Of a DNA stretch of 43,480 bases, positions 24,687-30,648 are shown in pieces. This DNA is from a virus. The notes under the pieces were generated by a model. The model ran no database searches and was not told the origin of the DNA. It saw nothing but the letters and a program-made list of their open reading frames with translations. Numbering within the stretch: the first letter of the stretch is position 1; the number at the start of each line of letters is the position of its first letter. Made by a program: the position numbers and the translations under genes. The stretch is taken from IMG/VR virus record IMGVR_UViG_3300010403_000030, positions 1-43,480 of that record; one strand, written 5' to 3'.

Positions 24687-25053
24687 CGACGTCAATGACT
24701 TCGCTACCTTGCGCGACATTGATCGGTCGAGCCTTGCGGCCCGGCTCGGGCGGTGCGTCGCCGATGTTAATGATAACGGGAGCTTGCGAGCCTGAGCCGA
24801 TGCCTGGTAGCTTGGGCGGCCGGATATCCATGATATCGCGAACTAGCAGCTTGGCCCATGCTGCCTTCGCGAATGGGTCAAGCTCGGGGTTATCCAGCAT
24901 CTCTTCTGCACGCGCTACGATTTTTGATAGCAGGCCGGCAAGCTTCCCAAGGTCAAGCTCTGCCTTTTCGAGCATTCGCAGACGGTGCGAGGTTTCGGCT
25001 AGGGCCGCCTGTTTCGCGATGGTCTTACCTAGCTTGGGTCTGCCTCTGGGCAT
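24670..25053 (-). CDS. Putative terminase small subunit
   Basis: A 127-residue protein with a basic N-terminus (MPRGRPKLGKTIAKQAA), then two long helices (SHRLRMLEKAELDLGKLAGL and EEMLDNPELDPFAKAAWAKL) and an acidic Pro-rich tail. Size, a basic DNA-binding start, an oligomerising helical core and its place at the head of the late operon fit a small terminase. No signature motif is certain, so the call is mainly positional; a regulator is the alternative. Confidence 0.45.
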   Translation of the reverse strand: MPRGRPKLGKTIAKQAALAETSHRLRMLEKAELDLGKLAGLLSKIVARAEEMLDNPELDPFAKAAWAKLLVRDIMDIRPPKLPGIGSGSQAPVIINIGDAPPEPGRKARPINVAQGSEVIDVEPNAP

Positions 25054-25088
25054 GGCGCTACCTTGACATTGAATAGACTGCGTAACAG

Positions 25089-25117
25089 ATGTTGAGTAGT
25101 TGTGGACGTGGTGTCAA
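25089..25117 (-). promoter_or_regulatory. Candidate leftward late promoter
   Basis: On the minus strand TTGACA (25112-25117) is followed by a 17-base spacer and CAACAT (25089-25094), about 36 bases before the putative small-terminase ATG. The -35 is perfect and the -10 weak, as expected for a regulated promoter. The -35 contains the ATTGACA heptamer seen twice more near the repressor. Confidence 0.45.
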
Positions 25118-25158
25118 TCTGGTGACGCGATGTAGGGCGCGACACGGCGACACAAGGC

Positions 25159-25294
25159 TACAGAAGCCCGCGATGCCCTATGCGATGCTGGGAGGGTGTG
25201 TGTCTGATATGTGTGTTATAAGCCCTTCTAAGGCCTTATACCCCAGATATCACACACACACACCACCACAACCGCTCATAGAGAGGCTTCTGTA
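25159..25294. repeat. Nested imperfect inverted repeats beside the repressor gene
   Basis: An outer perfect 10-bp inverted repeat (TACAGAAGCC at 25159-25168, GGCTTCTGTA at 25285-25294) encloses a second, imperfect one spanning 25196-25261. That one has GT-rich and CA-rich arms joined by TGATAT / ATATCA, and an A+T-rich centre TATAAGCCCTT / AAGGCCTTATA. There is no gene here (25054-25298). It could be a replication origin, recombination site or regulator target. Confidence 0.7.
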
Positions 25295-25298
25295 CAGG

Positions 25299-25667
25299 CT
25301 AGGTCACCAAAACCACCACCGTAGAGGCTAGGGCTGCCTTAATAATGAGCAGCACCCGCCTCTGGCCCGCCGGTGGCAGGCTAGGCATGGTGCGAGCGAT
25401 CATCTGGATAGCCTCTAGCACGTCGCCATCTACCTTAGGCTGAGGCTGGGCCACCGGAGCCGGGCCGCCATTCCCGGTCAGTAGGTGCCCAGCCTCTACC
25501 CCGAGCGCTACCGCAAGCCTAGCGACCGTGGCCGAGCCTGGGGTTCGCTCCCCTGCCTCTATCCTAGAGACCGCGCCGGGCGATAGGCTCGTGGCCCGAG
25601 CTAGGTCCGACATCGTCATACCCTGCCGCGCGCGTGCCTCACGTACCCTCGCTCCGAGCGTATCCAT
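25299..25667 (-). CDS. Cro/CI-type (XRE) transcriptional repressor
   Basis: A 122-residue protein with a helix-turn-helix of the HTH_3 family at about residues 17-40 (MTMSDLARATSLSPGAVSRIEAGE). A Pro/Gln linker and a hydrophobic C-terminal helix follow. It lacks the Ser-Lys protease domain of lambda CI, so SOS self-cleavage is not expected. It is transcribed away from the early operon and has its own promoter. It likely maintains lysogeny by binding the adjacent operators. Confidence 0.88.
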   Translation of the reverse strand: MDTLGARVREARARQGMTMSDLARATSLSPGAVSRIEAGERTPGSATVARLAVALGVEAGHLLTGNGGPAPVAQPQPKVDGDVLEAIQMIARTMPSLPPAGQRRVLLIIKAALASTVVVLVT

Positions 25668-25691
25668 GACGTAGTACCCCCTTAGCCTGGC

Positions 25692-25721
25692 ATCCTAGCG
25701 TCCAATCCTTGTCACTGTCAA
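25692..25721 (-). promoter_or_regulatory. Repressor promoter (sigma70-like)
   Basis: On the minus strand TTGACA (25716-25721), an 18-base spacer and TAGGAT (25692-25697), 25 bases upstream of the repressor ATG. AAGGGGG serves as ribosome-binding site. The -35 lies within a candidate operator, so autoregulation is possible. Confidence 0.72.
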
Positions 25722-25782
25722 TGACATATTGTGCCCACTTGTGACGCCCGGCACCCCACCACGGCAAGCCTAACGCGTTAGG
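25716..25782. promoter_or_regulatory. Candidate operators: TGTCA-A-TGACA and a 14-bp palindrome
   Basis: TGTCAATGACA at 25716-25726 is a dyad centred on one base and covers the repressor -35. CCTAACGCGTTAGG at 25769-25782 is a perfect 14-bp palindrome midway between the divergent genes. Either could be bound by the XRE repressor. Confidence 0.55.
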
Positions 25783-25835
25783 TGCCGTGCCAGTAGTCAA
25801 CAATGCTAGATACTTGCCAAGCCTTGCCTCGAGCA

Positions 25836-25867
25836 TTGACACGTGGCACGTACCCTGCACCTAGGTA
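25836..25867 (+). promoter_or_regulatory. Candidate rightward early promoter
   Basis: TTGACA at 25836-25841 precedes the first early gene by about 73 bases. The best -10 (TAGGTA, 25862-25867) is at a 20-base spacing, longer than ideal, so the -10 assignment is uncertain. The -35 again carries the ATTGACA heptamer. Confidence 0.4.
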
Positions 25868-25913
25868 TGCCATGCGACACAATCCCACAGCCGAACGAAA
25901 GGGTAACGCAACC

Positions 25914-26075
25914 ATGAATCAGCCACAGCCGGAGTCAATCGCTTTCGAGTGCGCCAAGTGCGGCGCGCTCCCTGTGTTCTCACGTCGCGCGTCATGGGGT
26001 TTCAACATGGCCGACGCGTACTGCCCCACGGTCACGTGCGGCGGCGTGTCGTTCCGCCCTCGGGAGAGCAAGTAA
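25914..26075 (+). CDS. Small zinc-ribbon-like early protein
   Basis: A 53-residue protein with CAKCG at about residues 12-16 and a second CPTVTCGG cluster, a probable four-cysteine zinc ribbon. It is the first gene of early operon 1. AAAGGG lies upstream of the ATG; an earlier in-frame ATG at 25872 is less likely. A host-takeover or regulatory role is only a guess. Confidence 0.65.
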   Translation: MNQPQPESIAFECAKCGALPVFSRRASWGFNMADAYCPTVTCGGVSFRPRESK

Positions 26076-26230
26076 TGATCACCTATAACGTCTATTGGGC
26101 ACCAGAAGGGCGAGTCATCGCCACAGTGCAGGCTCGCAGCATGCGGGCCGCGAAGCGCATGGCGCCGGCCCCGTATCGCGCCTATCTCGGCGAGCTCTAC
26201 TGCATCCCCGTCGTGATGGAAGGGGTGTAG
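26075..26230 (+). CDS. Small early protein, unknown
   Basis: A 51-residue protein (MITYNVYWAPEGRVIATVQA, then a basic helix RSMRAAKRMA). It starts in a TAATG overlap with the previous stop. The form resembles a small beta-alpha fold; no family recognised. Confidence 0.65.
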   Translation: MITYNVYWAPEGRVIATVQARSMRAAKRMAPAPYRAYLGELYCIPVVMEGV

Positions 26231-26233
26231 CCC

Positions 26234-26464
26234 ATGAGCACCCCTCTTATCACCTATCAGGACCGCGTCGTAGCAGACCGCTACCGCAAGGCTGCCGCTA
26301 GCTTCAAGCGCGCCACCACGAACCACCTACGCGAGCAGCACAAGGGCTTGACGGACGGCAGCGTAGCCCAGACCCGCCGCATGTACTTCGCGGCAATGGC
26401 CCTCATGCGGGCCGGTCACAAGTACAGCGATGCACAGCGAGAGCTATTCCAGGGGAGGAGCTAA
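26234..26464 (+). CDS. Small helical early protein, unknown
   Basis: A 76-residue basic helical protein (DRYRKAAASFKRATTNHLRE, ending SDAQRELFQGRS). It begins three bases after the previous stop and precedes the Gp88-like gene by two bases. Function unknown. Confidence 0.68.
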   Translation: MSTPLITYQDRVVADRYRKAAASFKRATTNHLREQHKGLTDGSVAQTRRMYFAAMALMRAGHKYSDAQRELFQGRS

Positions 26465-26466
26465 CC

Positions 26467-27213
26467 ATGTCTCTGCTCAGTATCTCAGCCGACGCTAAGA
26501 CCGTGAAAGGCGAAAAGCAAGGCTACCTCACGGGCATCCTGTACCTTGCGCCCCACACCATCGCGGGCATCGGCAACCTATGCCCGGATGCCAGCGAGGG
26601 ATGCAAGGCTGCCTGCCTCTACAGCGCAGGGCGCGGCGCATTCAACTCGGTACAGGCGGCCCGCATTGCCAAGACTAAGCGCTTCAAGGCAGACCGTGCG
26701 GGTTTCATGGCCGAGTTAGCCAAGGACATTGCGGCACTAGTACGCAAGGCGAAGCGTAGCGGTCTTGTCCCCGTGGTTCGTCTCAATGGCACGTCGGACT
26801 TGCCGTGGGAAAACATAGGCCCAGTGAACTATGACCGGGATGGTGGGCGATTCCAGGTAGCTAACATCATGGCCGCGTTTCCAGACGTGCAATTCTACGA
26901 TTACACCAAGTCTGCCCGCCGCGCTATCGCGCACGCGTTCGGCGACATGCCCGCCAACTATCATCTGACGTTTTCGCGCTCTGAGTGCAATGACAGGGAT
27001 GCTCTGAATGTCCTAGCTCGCGGTGGCAACGTCGCCGTGGTGTTCTCCACGCGCAAGGGTGACTGGCTGCCCGCCACGTGGCGCGGCCACGAGGTCATCA
27101 ATGGCGACGAGTCTGACCTACGCTTTCTCGATGCGCGTGGCGGATTCGTGGTCGGTCTCTATGCCAAAGGCAAGGCCCGCCGAGACCGCAGCGGTTTCGT
27201 GGTGGGGGTGTAG
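26467..27213 (+). CDS. Gp88-like phage protein with conserved cysteine cluster
   Basis: A 248-residue protein of the phage gene product 88 type. The hallmark is LCPDASEGCKAACLYSAGRG at residues 38-57 (Cys39, Cys46, Cys50), followed by SVQAARIAKT and VVRLNGTSDLPWE near 100-115, then a conserved FYDYTKSARRA. Cysteine spacing suggests a metal or Fe-S cluster. The biochemical function of the family is not established to my knowledge. GGGGAGG precedes the ATG. Confidence 0.8.
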   Translation: MSLLSISADAKTVKGEKQGYLTGILYLAPHTIAGIGNLCPDASEGCKAACLYSAGRGAFNSVQAARIAKTKRFKADRAGFMAELAKDIAALVRKAKRSGLVPVVRLNGTSDLPWENIGPVNYDRDGGRFQVANIMAAFPDVQFYDYTKSARRAIAHAFGDMPANYHLTFSRSECNDRDALNVLARGGNVAVVFSTRKGDWLPATWRGHEVINGDESDLRFLDARGGFVVGLYAKGKARRDRSGFVVGV

Positions 27214-27215
27214 TG

Positions 27216-27407
27216 ATGGATAACTGCGCCGAGTGCGGCACCATCACGAACCACACCACAGCACAGCATCTCGCCGTGGTCGAAGAGTCAAGCCGCTGCA
27301 TCGAGTGTGACTCGTCACCCCGCCGCGACGGAGACCCCGACACGCTGCTCTGCGAGGGGTGCCACATCAGCCGACAGGCTAGCTACTACTACCCCGGAGG
27401 TGACTAA
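27216..27407 (+). CDS. Cysteine-rich zinc-finger-like early protein
   Basis: A 63-residue protein with three CxxC pairs (CAEC, CIEC, CEGC) and several His, probably two zinc sites. It follows the Gp88-like gene and ends in a TAATG overlap with the next gene. A GTG three bases upstream is an alternative start. Confidence 0.68.
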   Translation: MDNCAECGTITNHTTAQHLAVVEESSRCIECDSSPRRDGDPDTLLCEGCHISRQASYYYPGGD

Positions 27408-27574
27408 TGCCTAGCATGAAGTGCCACCAATGCGGCAAGGTCAAGCGCTGTCAGATGGTAGTGACTGACGATCATGAGTGCGAGACGTGTGACGACATGC
27501 GCTCGCGATGCACTGGCGACGTGCCGCGCATCGAGTACCTGTGCAAGCCATGTCGTCGTGAGCTAGGCCGGTAG
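27407..27574 (+). CDS. Zinc-ribbon early protein
   Basis: A 55-residue protein with CHQC near the N-terminus, CETC in the middle and CKPC near the C-terminus, typical of a small zinc ribbon that binds nucleic acid or protein. Coupled to the previous gene. Function unknown. Confidence 0.68.
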   Translation: MPSMKCHQCGKVKRCQMVVTDDHECETCDDMRSRCTGDVPRIEYLCKPCRRELGR

Positions 27575-27605
27575 GCAGCAAGGCGCAACGGAGAAGGCGC
27601 CAACC

Positions 27606-27782
27606 ATGACCCAAGACTCGTCGCGACACAAAACCGCAAAACAGCAGCTAGCATTCCTGGCTGCGCTGTTCGAAGGGCTACAGAAGGAAGGCTACACAGG
27701 AGTAATCAAGATCCACATGCACTCAGGCGGGATCCGCTCCGCCCGGCAGGAGCAGGCGATTGACCTGGATTGGCATGCATAG
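27606..27782 (+). CDS. Small early protein, unknown
   Basis: A 58-residue protein (LAFLAALFEGLQKEGYTGVI, then IKIHMHSGGIRS). It has a good ribosome-binding site, GGAGAAGG. Helix-strand composition; no family recognised. Overlaps the start of the next frame by eight bases. Confidence 0.6.
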   Translation: MTQDSSRHKTAKQQLAFLAALFEGLQKEGYTGVIKIHMHSGGIRSARQEQAIDLDWHA

Positions 27783-27933
27783 AACAAACCTCGACGCAGC
27801 ACCGAGCCTGAATAAGTGGCTCGCGGCGCTAGGACTAGCGCTGTGGCTGCTGGCGCCTGCCGCATTGGAGAGCGGGCGCCTGGATCCACCACTCGCTGAC
27901 ACTCTATTCACCACGGAGGACTCTTCGCGATGA
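27775..27933 (+). CDS. Small single-span membrane protein
   Basis: A 52-residue protein with one hydrophobic helix (WLAALGLALWLLAPAALE) and an acidic tail. Starts inside the previous gene and ends in an ATGA overlap with the next. Function unknown. Confidence 0.5.
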   Translation: MHRTNLDAAPSLNKWLAALGLALWLLAPAALESGRLDPPLADTLFTTEDSSR

Positions 27934-28055
27934 GGAACTACAGACTCGAAGCTCGACTCACGAGCCGCACGACCGACAACCGCAACCCGCAGGACATGGC
28001 CGGCTGGAAGGCTACCGTGATCCTGCCCAAGAGGGAGCAGCCTACCCGCAAGTAA
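27930..28055 (+). CDS. Small basic protein, unknown
   Basis: A 41-residue protein (MRNYRLEARLTSRTTDNRN, ending KREQPTRK) that starts in an ATGA overlap. It is the last gene of early operon 1 before the terminator. Confidence 0.55.
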   Translation: MRNYRLEARLTSRTTDNRNPQDMAGWKATVILPKREQPTRK

Positions 28056-28130
28056 CGACTCTTCGCACGGACTGGCCGTAACCCGGCCCCCGCCTAACAA
28101 CCTCAACCGGACTGTAGGGTTCTGACCCCA

Positions 28131-28157
28131 CCCCGGCGTTAACAGCGCCGGGGTTTT
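28131..28157 (+). terminator. Rho-independent terminator, end of early operon 1
   Basis: A perfect 8-bp stem CCCCGGCG / CGCCGGGG with loop TTAACAG, then TTTTCCTTT. Genes downstream must be expressed by readthrough, antitermination or an unseen promoter. Confidence 0.9.
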
Positions 28158-28190
28158 CCTTTGACTCTTGGCGCCCTGAAAGGGCGACCC

Positions 28191-28754
28191 GTGACGGTAC
28201 TCGAGTTCGAAGCGTGGGTGTCTGACAACTACGGAGAGTTGACGAAGCGGGCCAGGATCGCAACAAAGCACTCTGACGAGCATGCAGTGCCTGTGCTGCA
28301 TCAGGTGGTGGAGTACGTCCTAGAGCAGCCAGAGAAGCGCATCCCGAAGCGTGGCGACCTGTTCGCCTGGTTCTACTCGGCCATGGCAATGACCCACAAG
28401 GCTAACCTGCGCGGCCAGTACATCAGGGCCGGTCTTGACAAGGGGATCCTGGCCGACATTGAGACCCTAGGCGAGGGCGAGGCCTTTGCTGATACCAGGC
28501 GTGCCGCCGAAGCCAACCGGCACATCCGCAAGCAAAGCAATGTCAGGGTGGAGGGGTTGGAGACGCTGGAATGGGACGGCCCGATGCCAGGGGTAGCCCG
28601 GTGGCGCTTCCAGACTCTCCGCGACAACCGCCTGTTCGATGAGCGCGCAATTCGTTCACTCGCGGGGAGCATGCACAGGGCCTCGCAGGCCTACCGGCAT
28701 TTCGGGGAGCACGGCTTCGCGTTCTCCGAATTCGGTCAGGAGGCCTCCCGGTGA
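28191..28754 (+). CDS. Hypothetical early protein
   Basis: A 187-residue protein from GTG (MTVLEFEAWVSDNYGELTK). The helical N-terminal half (EHAVPVLHQVVEYVLEQ, FAWFYSAMAMTHKANL) has a faint resemblance to small sigma-factor region 2, but I would not assign it. The ribosome-binding AAAGGG sits in a small stem (CGCCC / GGGCG, loop TGAAA), which could limit translation. It is the first gene after the terminator. Confidence 0.7.
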   Translation: MTVLEFEAWVSDNYGELTKRARIATKHSDEHAVPVLHQVVEYVLEQPEKRIPKRGDLFAWFYSAMAMTHKANLRGQYIRAGLDKGILADIETLGEGEAFADTRRAAEANRHIRKQSNVRVEGLETLEWDGPMPGVARWRFQTLRDNRLFDERAIRSLAGSMHRASQAYRHFGEHGFAFSEFGQEASR

Positions 28755-28918
28755 GCCCCGCCCGACTCGCGAAGTTGACTCGTCGCAATAGGCCAGGCGT
28801 CGAGACCGAGCACGGCATGTACGTGACGGTCGAATACCTGATGTGGCGCGACGAGCGGCGGCACTGGAAGTGGGTCCAGACAGATCACGGGACGTACGTG
28901 CAGGTGGAGGACAAGTAA
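28751..28918 (+). CDS. Small protein, unknown
   Basis: A 55-residue Trp- and Arg-rich protein (YLMWRDERRHWKWVQTD) starting at GTG in a GTGA overlap with the previous gene. Beta-strand-like ends. No family recognised. Confidence 0.62.
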   Translation: MSPARLAKLTRRNRPGVETEHGMYVTVEYLMWRDERRHWKWVQTDHGTYVQVEDK

Positions 28919-28957
28919 ATCTAGTTGAGGAGGGAGCTTGAGAGGCTTGGAGGATTG

Positions 28958-28985
28958 CTGCGGGGAGCCGGGGGGCTCCTCGCAG
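28958..28985 (+). other. 12-bp hairpin in an intergenic gap
   Basis: Stem CTGCGGGGAGCC / GGCTCCTCGCAG (one G-T pair) with a GGGG loop. No U-tract follows. It lies between two small genes, and a possible TTG-started frame across it is not convincing. Confidence 0.6.
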
Positions 28986-29010
28986 CGCAGTCCTCTGGCT
29001 CTCCACCATC

Positions 29011-29106
29011 ATGAACGACCTCGACGCATTCACGGGACTCATCGTCGGCGCCGCCCTCGGAGCTTGGATCTGGGCCGGCATCGCGTATCTCATCTACCTC
29101 GGATAG
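29011..29106 (+). CDS. Tiny membrane protein
   Basis: A 31-residue protein consisting of one membrane helix (FTGLIVGAALGAWIWAGIAY). No strong ribosome-binding site is seen. Tiny membrane proteins are common in phage early regions; the role is unknown. Confidence 0.5.
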   Translation: MNDLDAFTGLIVGAALGAWIWAGIAYLIYLG

Positions 29107-29116
29107 GAGACCACAC

Positions 29117-29341
29117 ATGTTCAGAGTCATCACGCAGAACAGCGTCTACCTCGTGAGCGCCCAAGGCAACGGCTTCTATGTGACGCGTGTGGCCGACATG
29201 TGGGGCCGCAATGTCAAGGACAGCCATGGTCACTACACCGCGTACCTGCATATCCAGGTTGGCGGCGACTTCATCACCGACGAGATGACCTCGCAGTCGC
29301 CGGTCCAGGCCGTGACCTCTGGTATCCCGCCCAAGAAGTGA
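29117..29341 (+). CDS. Small beta-rich protein, unknown
   Basis: A 74-residue protein (MFRVITQNSVYLVSAQGNGF, HYTAYLHIQVGGDF) preceded by TAGGAG. Its TGA overlaps the GTG of the next gene. No family recognised. Confidence 0.68.
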   Translation: MFRVITQNSVYLVSAQGNGFYVTRVADMWGRNVKDSHGHYTAYLHIQVGGDFITDEMTSQSPVQAVTSGIPPKK

Positions 29342-29769
29342 ACCAAGAACTGTGGCACGCGTTCGACCGTATCAAGGATGGCCTAGACAAGCAGGAGCGA
29401 ATGCGCTCCACGCCTACCTTCCGAGAATGGTACGTGAAGGCGCTGCCGCAGTTCTCGAAGTACCTCGACATCGTAGACAAGGCCGATGACGCATCGCCAG
29501 GCGGTCTGCTCTGCGAGTGGATGGATTGGCTAGACGCTCGAGGTCTCGCGTTCCGGGGCCAGCGCAAGTGGAAGATCCCGGAGAAGGGCCCCTTGAACTT
29601 CTACCCGCCGACGATGGAGGGGGTGATGAAGACAGCGGCCGAGCTCACCGAAAGCCTCGGGCTCAGAGATTCAATGCGACGTTCGGCAGCATTACGCGAG
29701 GCCCTTACGACAAAGACCCCTGGGGCCAGTGGCGCAAAGAAGGCAAGGAAGTCTCCGAAGAAGAAGTAG
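29338..29769 (+). CDS. Hypothetical protein with Lys-rich tail
   Basis: A 143-residue helical protein (ELWHAFDRIKDGLDKQERMR, FREWYVKALPQFSKYLDIVD) with a strongly basic C-terminal tail (KKARKSPKKK). Starts at GTG in a GTGA overlap. From about 29640 the -1 frame is also protein-like and leads into the next gene; see the frame-overlap finding. A DNA-binding accessory role is possible. Confidence 0.68.
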   Translation: MNQELWHAFDRIKDGLDKQERMRSTPTFREWYVKALPQFSKYLDIVDKADDASPGGLLCEWMDWLDARGLAFRGQRKWKIPEKGPLNFYPPTMEGVMKTAAELTESLGLRDSMRRSAALREALTTKTPGASGAKKARKSPKKK

Positions 29770-29852
29770 CGCAGTGGTTCGCGGAGCTCGCATCCCGGAG
29801 CCTCCCGCTCACAACGGACAACCTCAACAAAGCATGGGAGGAAGAAGAACGC

Positions 29853-30188
29853 ATGGCTGAGTACGGGCAGAGACAGGCCGCCAAGACTGGCGGCGCTGAG
29901 ATCTGGGACTTCAAGGAAGTGGGCGACAAGCACGAGGGCGTGTACAAGGGCGAGAAGACTCTCGACCCTCAGTACAAGCCGCTGTTCGTGATCGGCGACA
30001 AGCTGGTCAAGAACGTGAAGCAGACGGCCGATGCCATCGAGCCGCTCCCGCTCGGGGCCTACGTGTGGCTCGAGTTCCGGGGCAAGGTCGCCATCAAGGG
30101 CGGCAAGACGGTCAACAACTTCAACATCGAGTTCGCGCTGCCGGCCAATGAGGGTGCGCCGTCGAAGGGCGACGAGGAGCCCTTCTAG
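29853..30188 (+). CDS. OB-fold-like protein (possible ssDNA-binding protein)
   Basis: A 111-residue protein. The core EGVYKGEKTLDPQYKPLFVIGD, ADAIEPLPLGAYVWLEFRGK and a C-terminal acidic tip GDEEPF are consistent with an OB-fold and the acidic tail typical of single-strand binding proteins. GGGAGG lies 11 bases upstream of the ATG. It sits among replication/recombination genes. The assignment is by pattern only, and the true N-terminus may lie further upstream. Confidence 0.5.
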   Translation: MAEYGQRQAAKTGGAEIWDFKEVGDKHEGVYKGEKTLDPQYKPLFVIGDKLVKNVKQTADAIEPLPLGAYVWLEFRGKVAIKGGKTVNNFNIEFALPANEGAPSKGDEEPF

Positions 30189-30370
30189 TGAAGGCCTCCG
30201 AGCGCTGGCTCATGGCCGAGGTCAACACCCACGTGCCCCAGCTAACCAAGGAAGGCCGGGACACGCTGGTCGAGTGGCTCCGCAGCACCGCCAACAGGAT
30301 CGAGATGCTCAAGTGCGACAGTCGTTGGTCACAGCCGCTTCGCAAGTACAGCCTGCGGGTCGGCGAATGA
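30188..30370 (+). CDS. Small protein, unknown
   Basis: A 60-residue helical protein (RWLMAEVNTHVPQLTKEGRD) starting at GTG in a TAGTG overlap with the previous stop. No family recognised. Confidence 0.65.
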   Translation: MKASERWLMAEVNTHVPQLTKEGRDTLVEWLRSTANRIEMLKCDSRWSQPLRKYSLRVGE

Positions 30371-30627
30371 TCAAGACCCCAAAAGCCCTGTTTCACCCCG
30401 ACGGCGCGCTGTTCGTGGTGTGGCACAAGGACAATACGTGCTACTGCCCGGTGATTAGCGACGACGATTACCCGACACCGGCCAAAGGCCTCGACCTCGA
30501 TCATGGGTCGGTCACCGATGTCGAGACCTTGGTGTGGCGCCCGATCCGTATGACGGCCGAGCGCCAGGTCATAGAGTCCGAAGTCGTGCTCTTTCCCTAC
30601 GACTCCGACACTGGCGACGAAGTCTAA
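30367..30627 (+). CDS. Small acidic protein, unknown
   Basis: An 86-residue protein (KALFHPDGALFVVWHKDNTC, PVISDDDYPTPAKGLDLDHG) with an acidic C-terminus, starting in an ATGA overlap. Beta-rich; no family recognised. Confidence 0.65.
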   Translation: MIKTPKALFHPDGALFVVWHKDNTCYCPVISDDDYPTPAKGLDLDHGSVTDVETLVWRPIRMTAERQVIESEVVLFPYDSDTGDEV

Positions 30628-30648
30628 CCCCTAACCAGAAAGGTGGAC

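Noticed and set aside
28191-28754. A phage sigma factor
   Set aside because: The resemblance to region 2 is faint and there is no region 4 helix-turn-helix.
28921-29013. A 29-residue TTG-started peptide across the 12-bp hairpin
   Set aside because: Poor start context and composition explained by the hairpin sequence.
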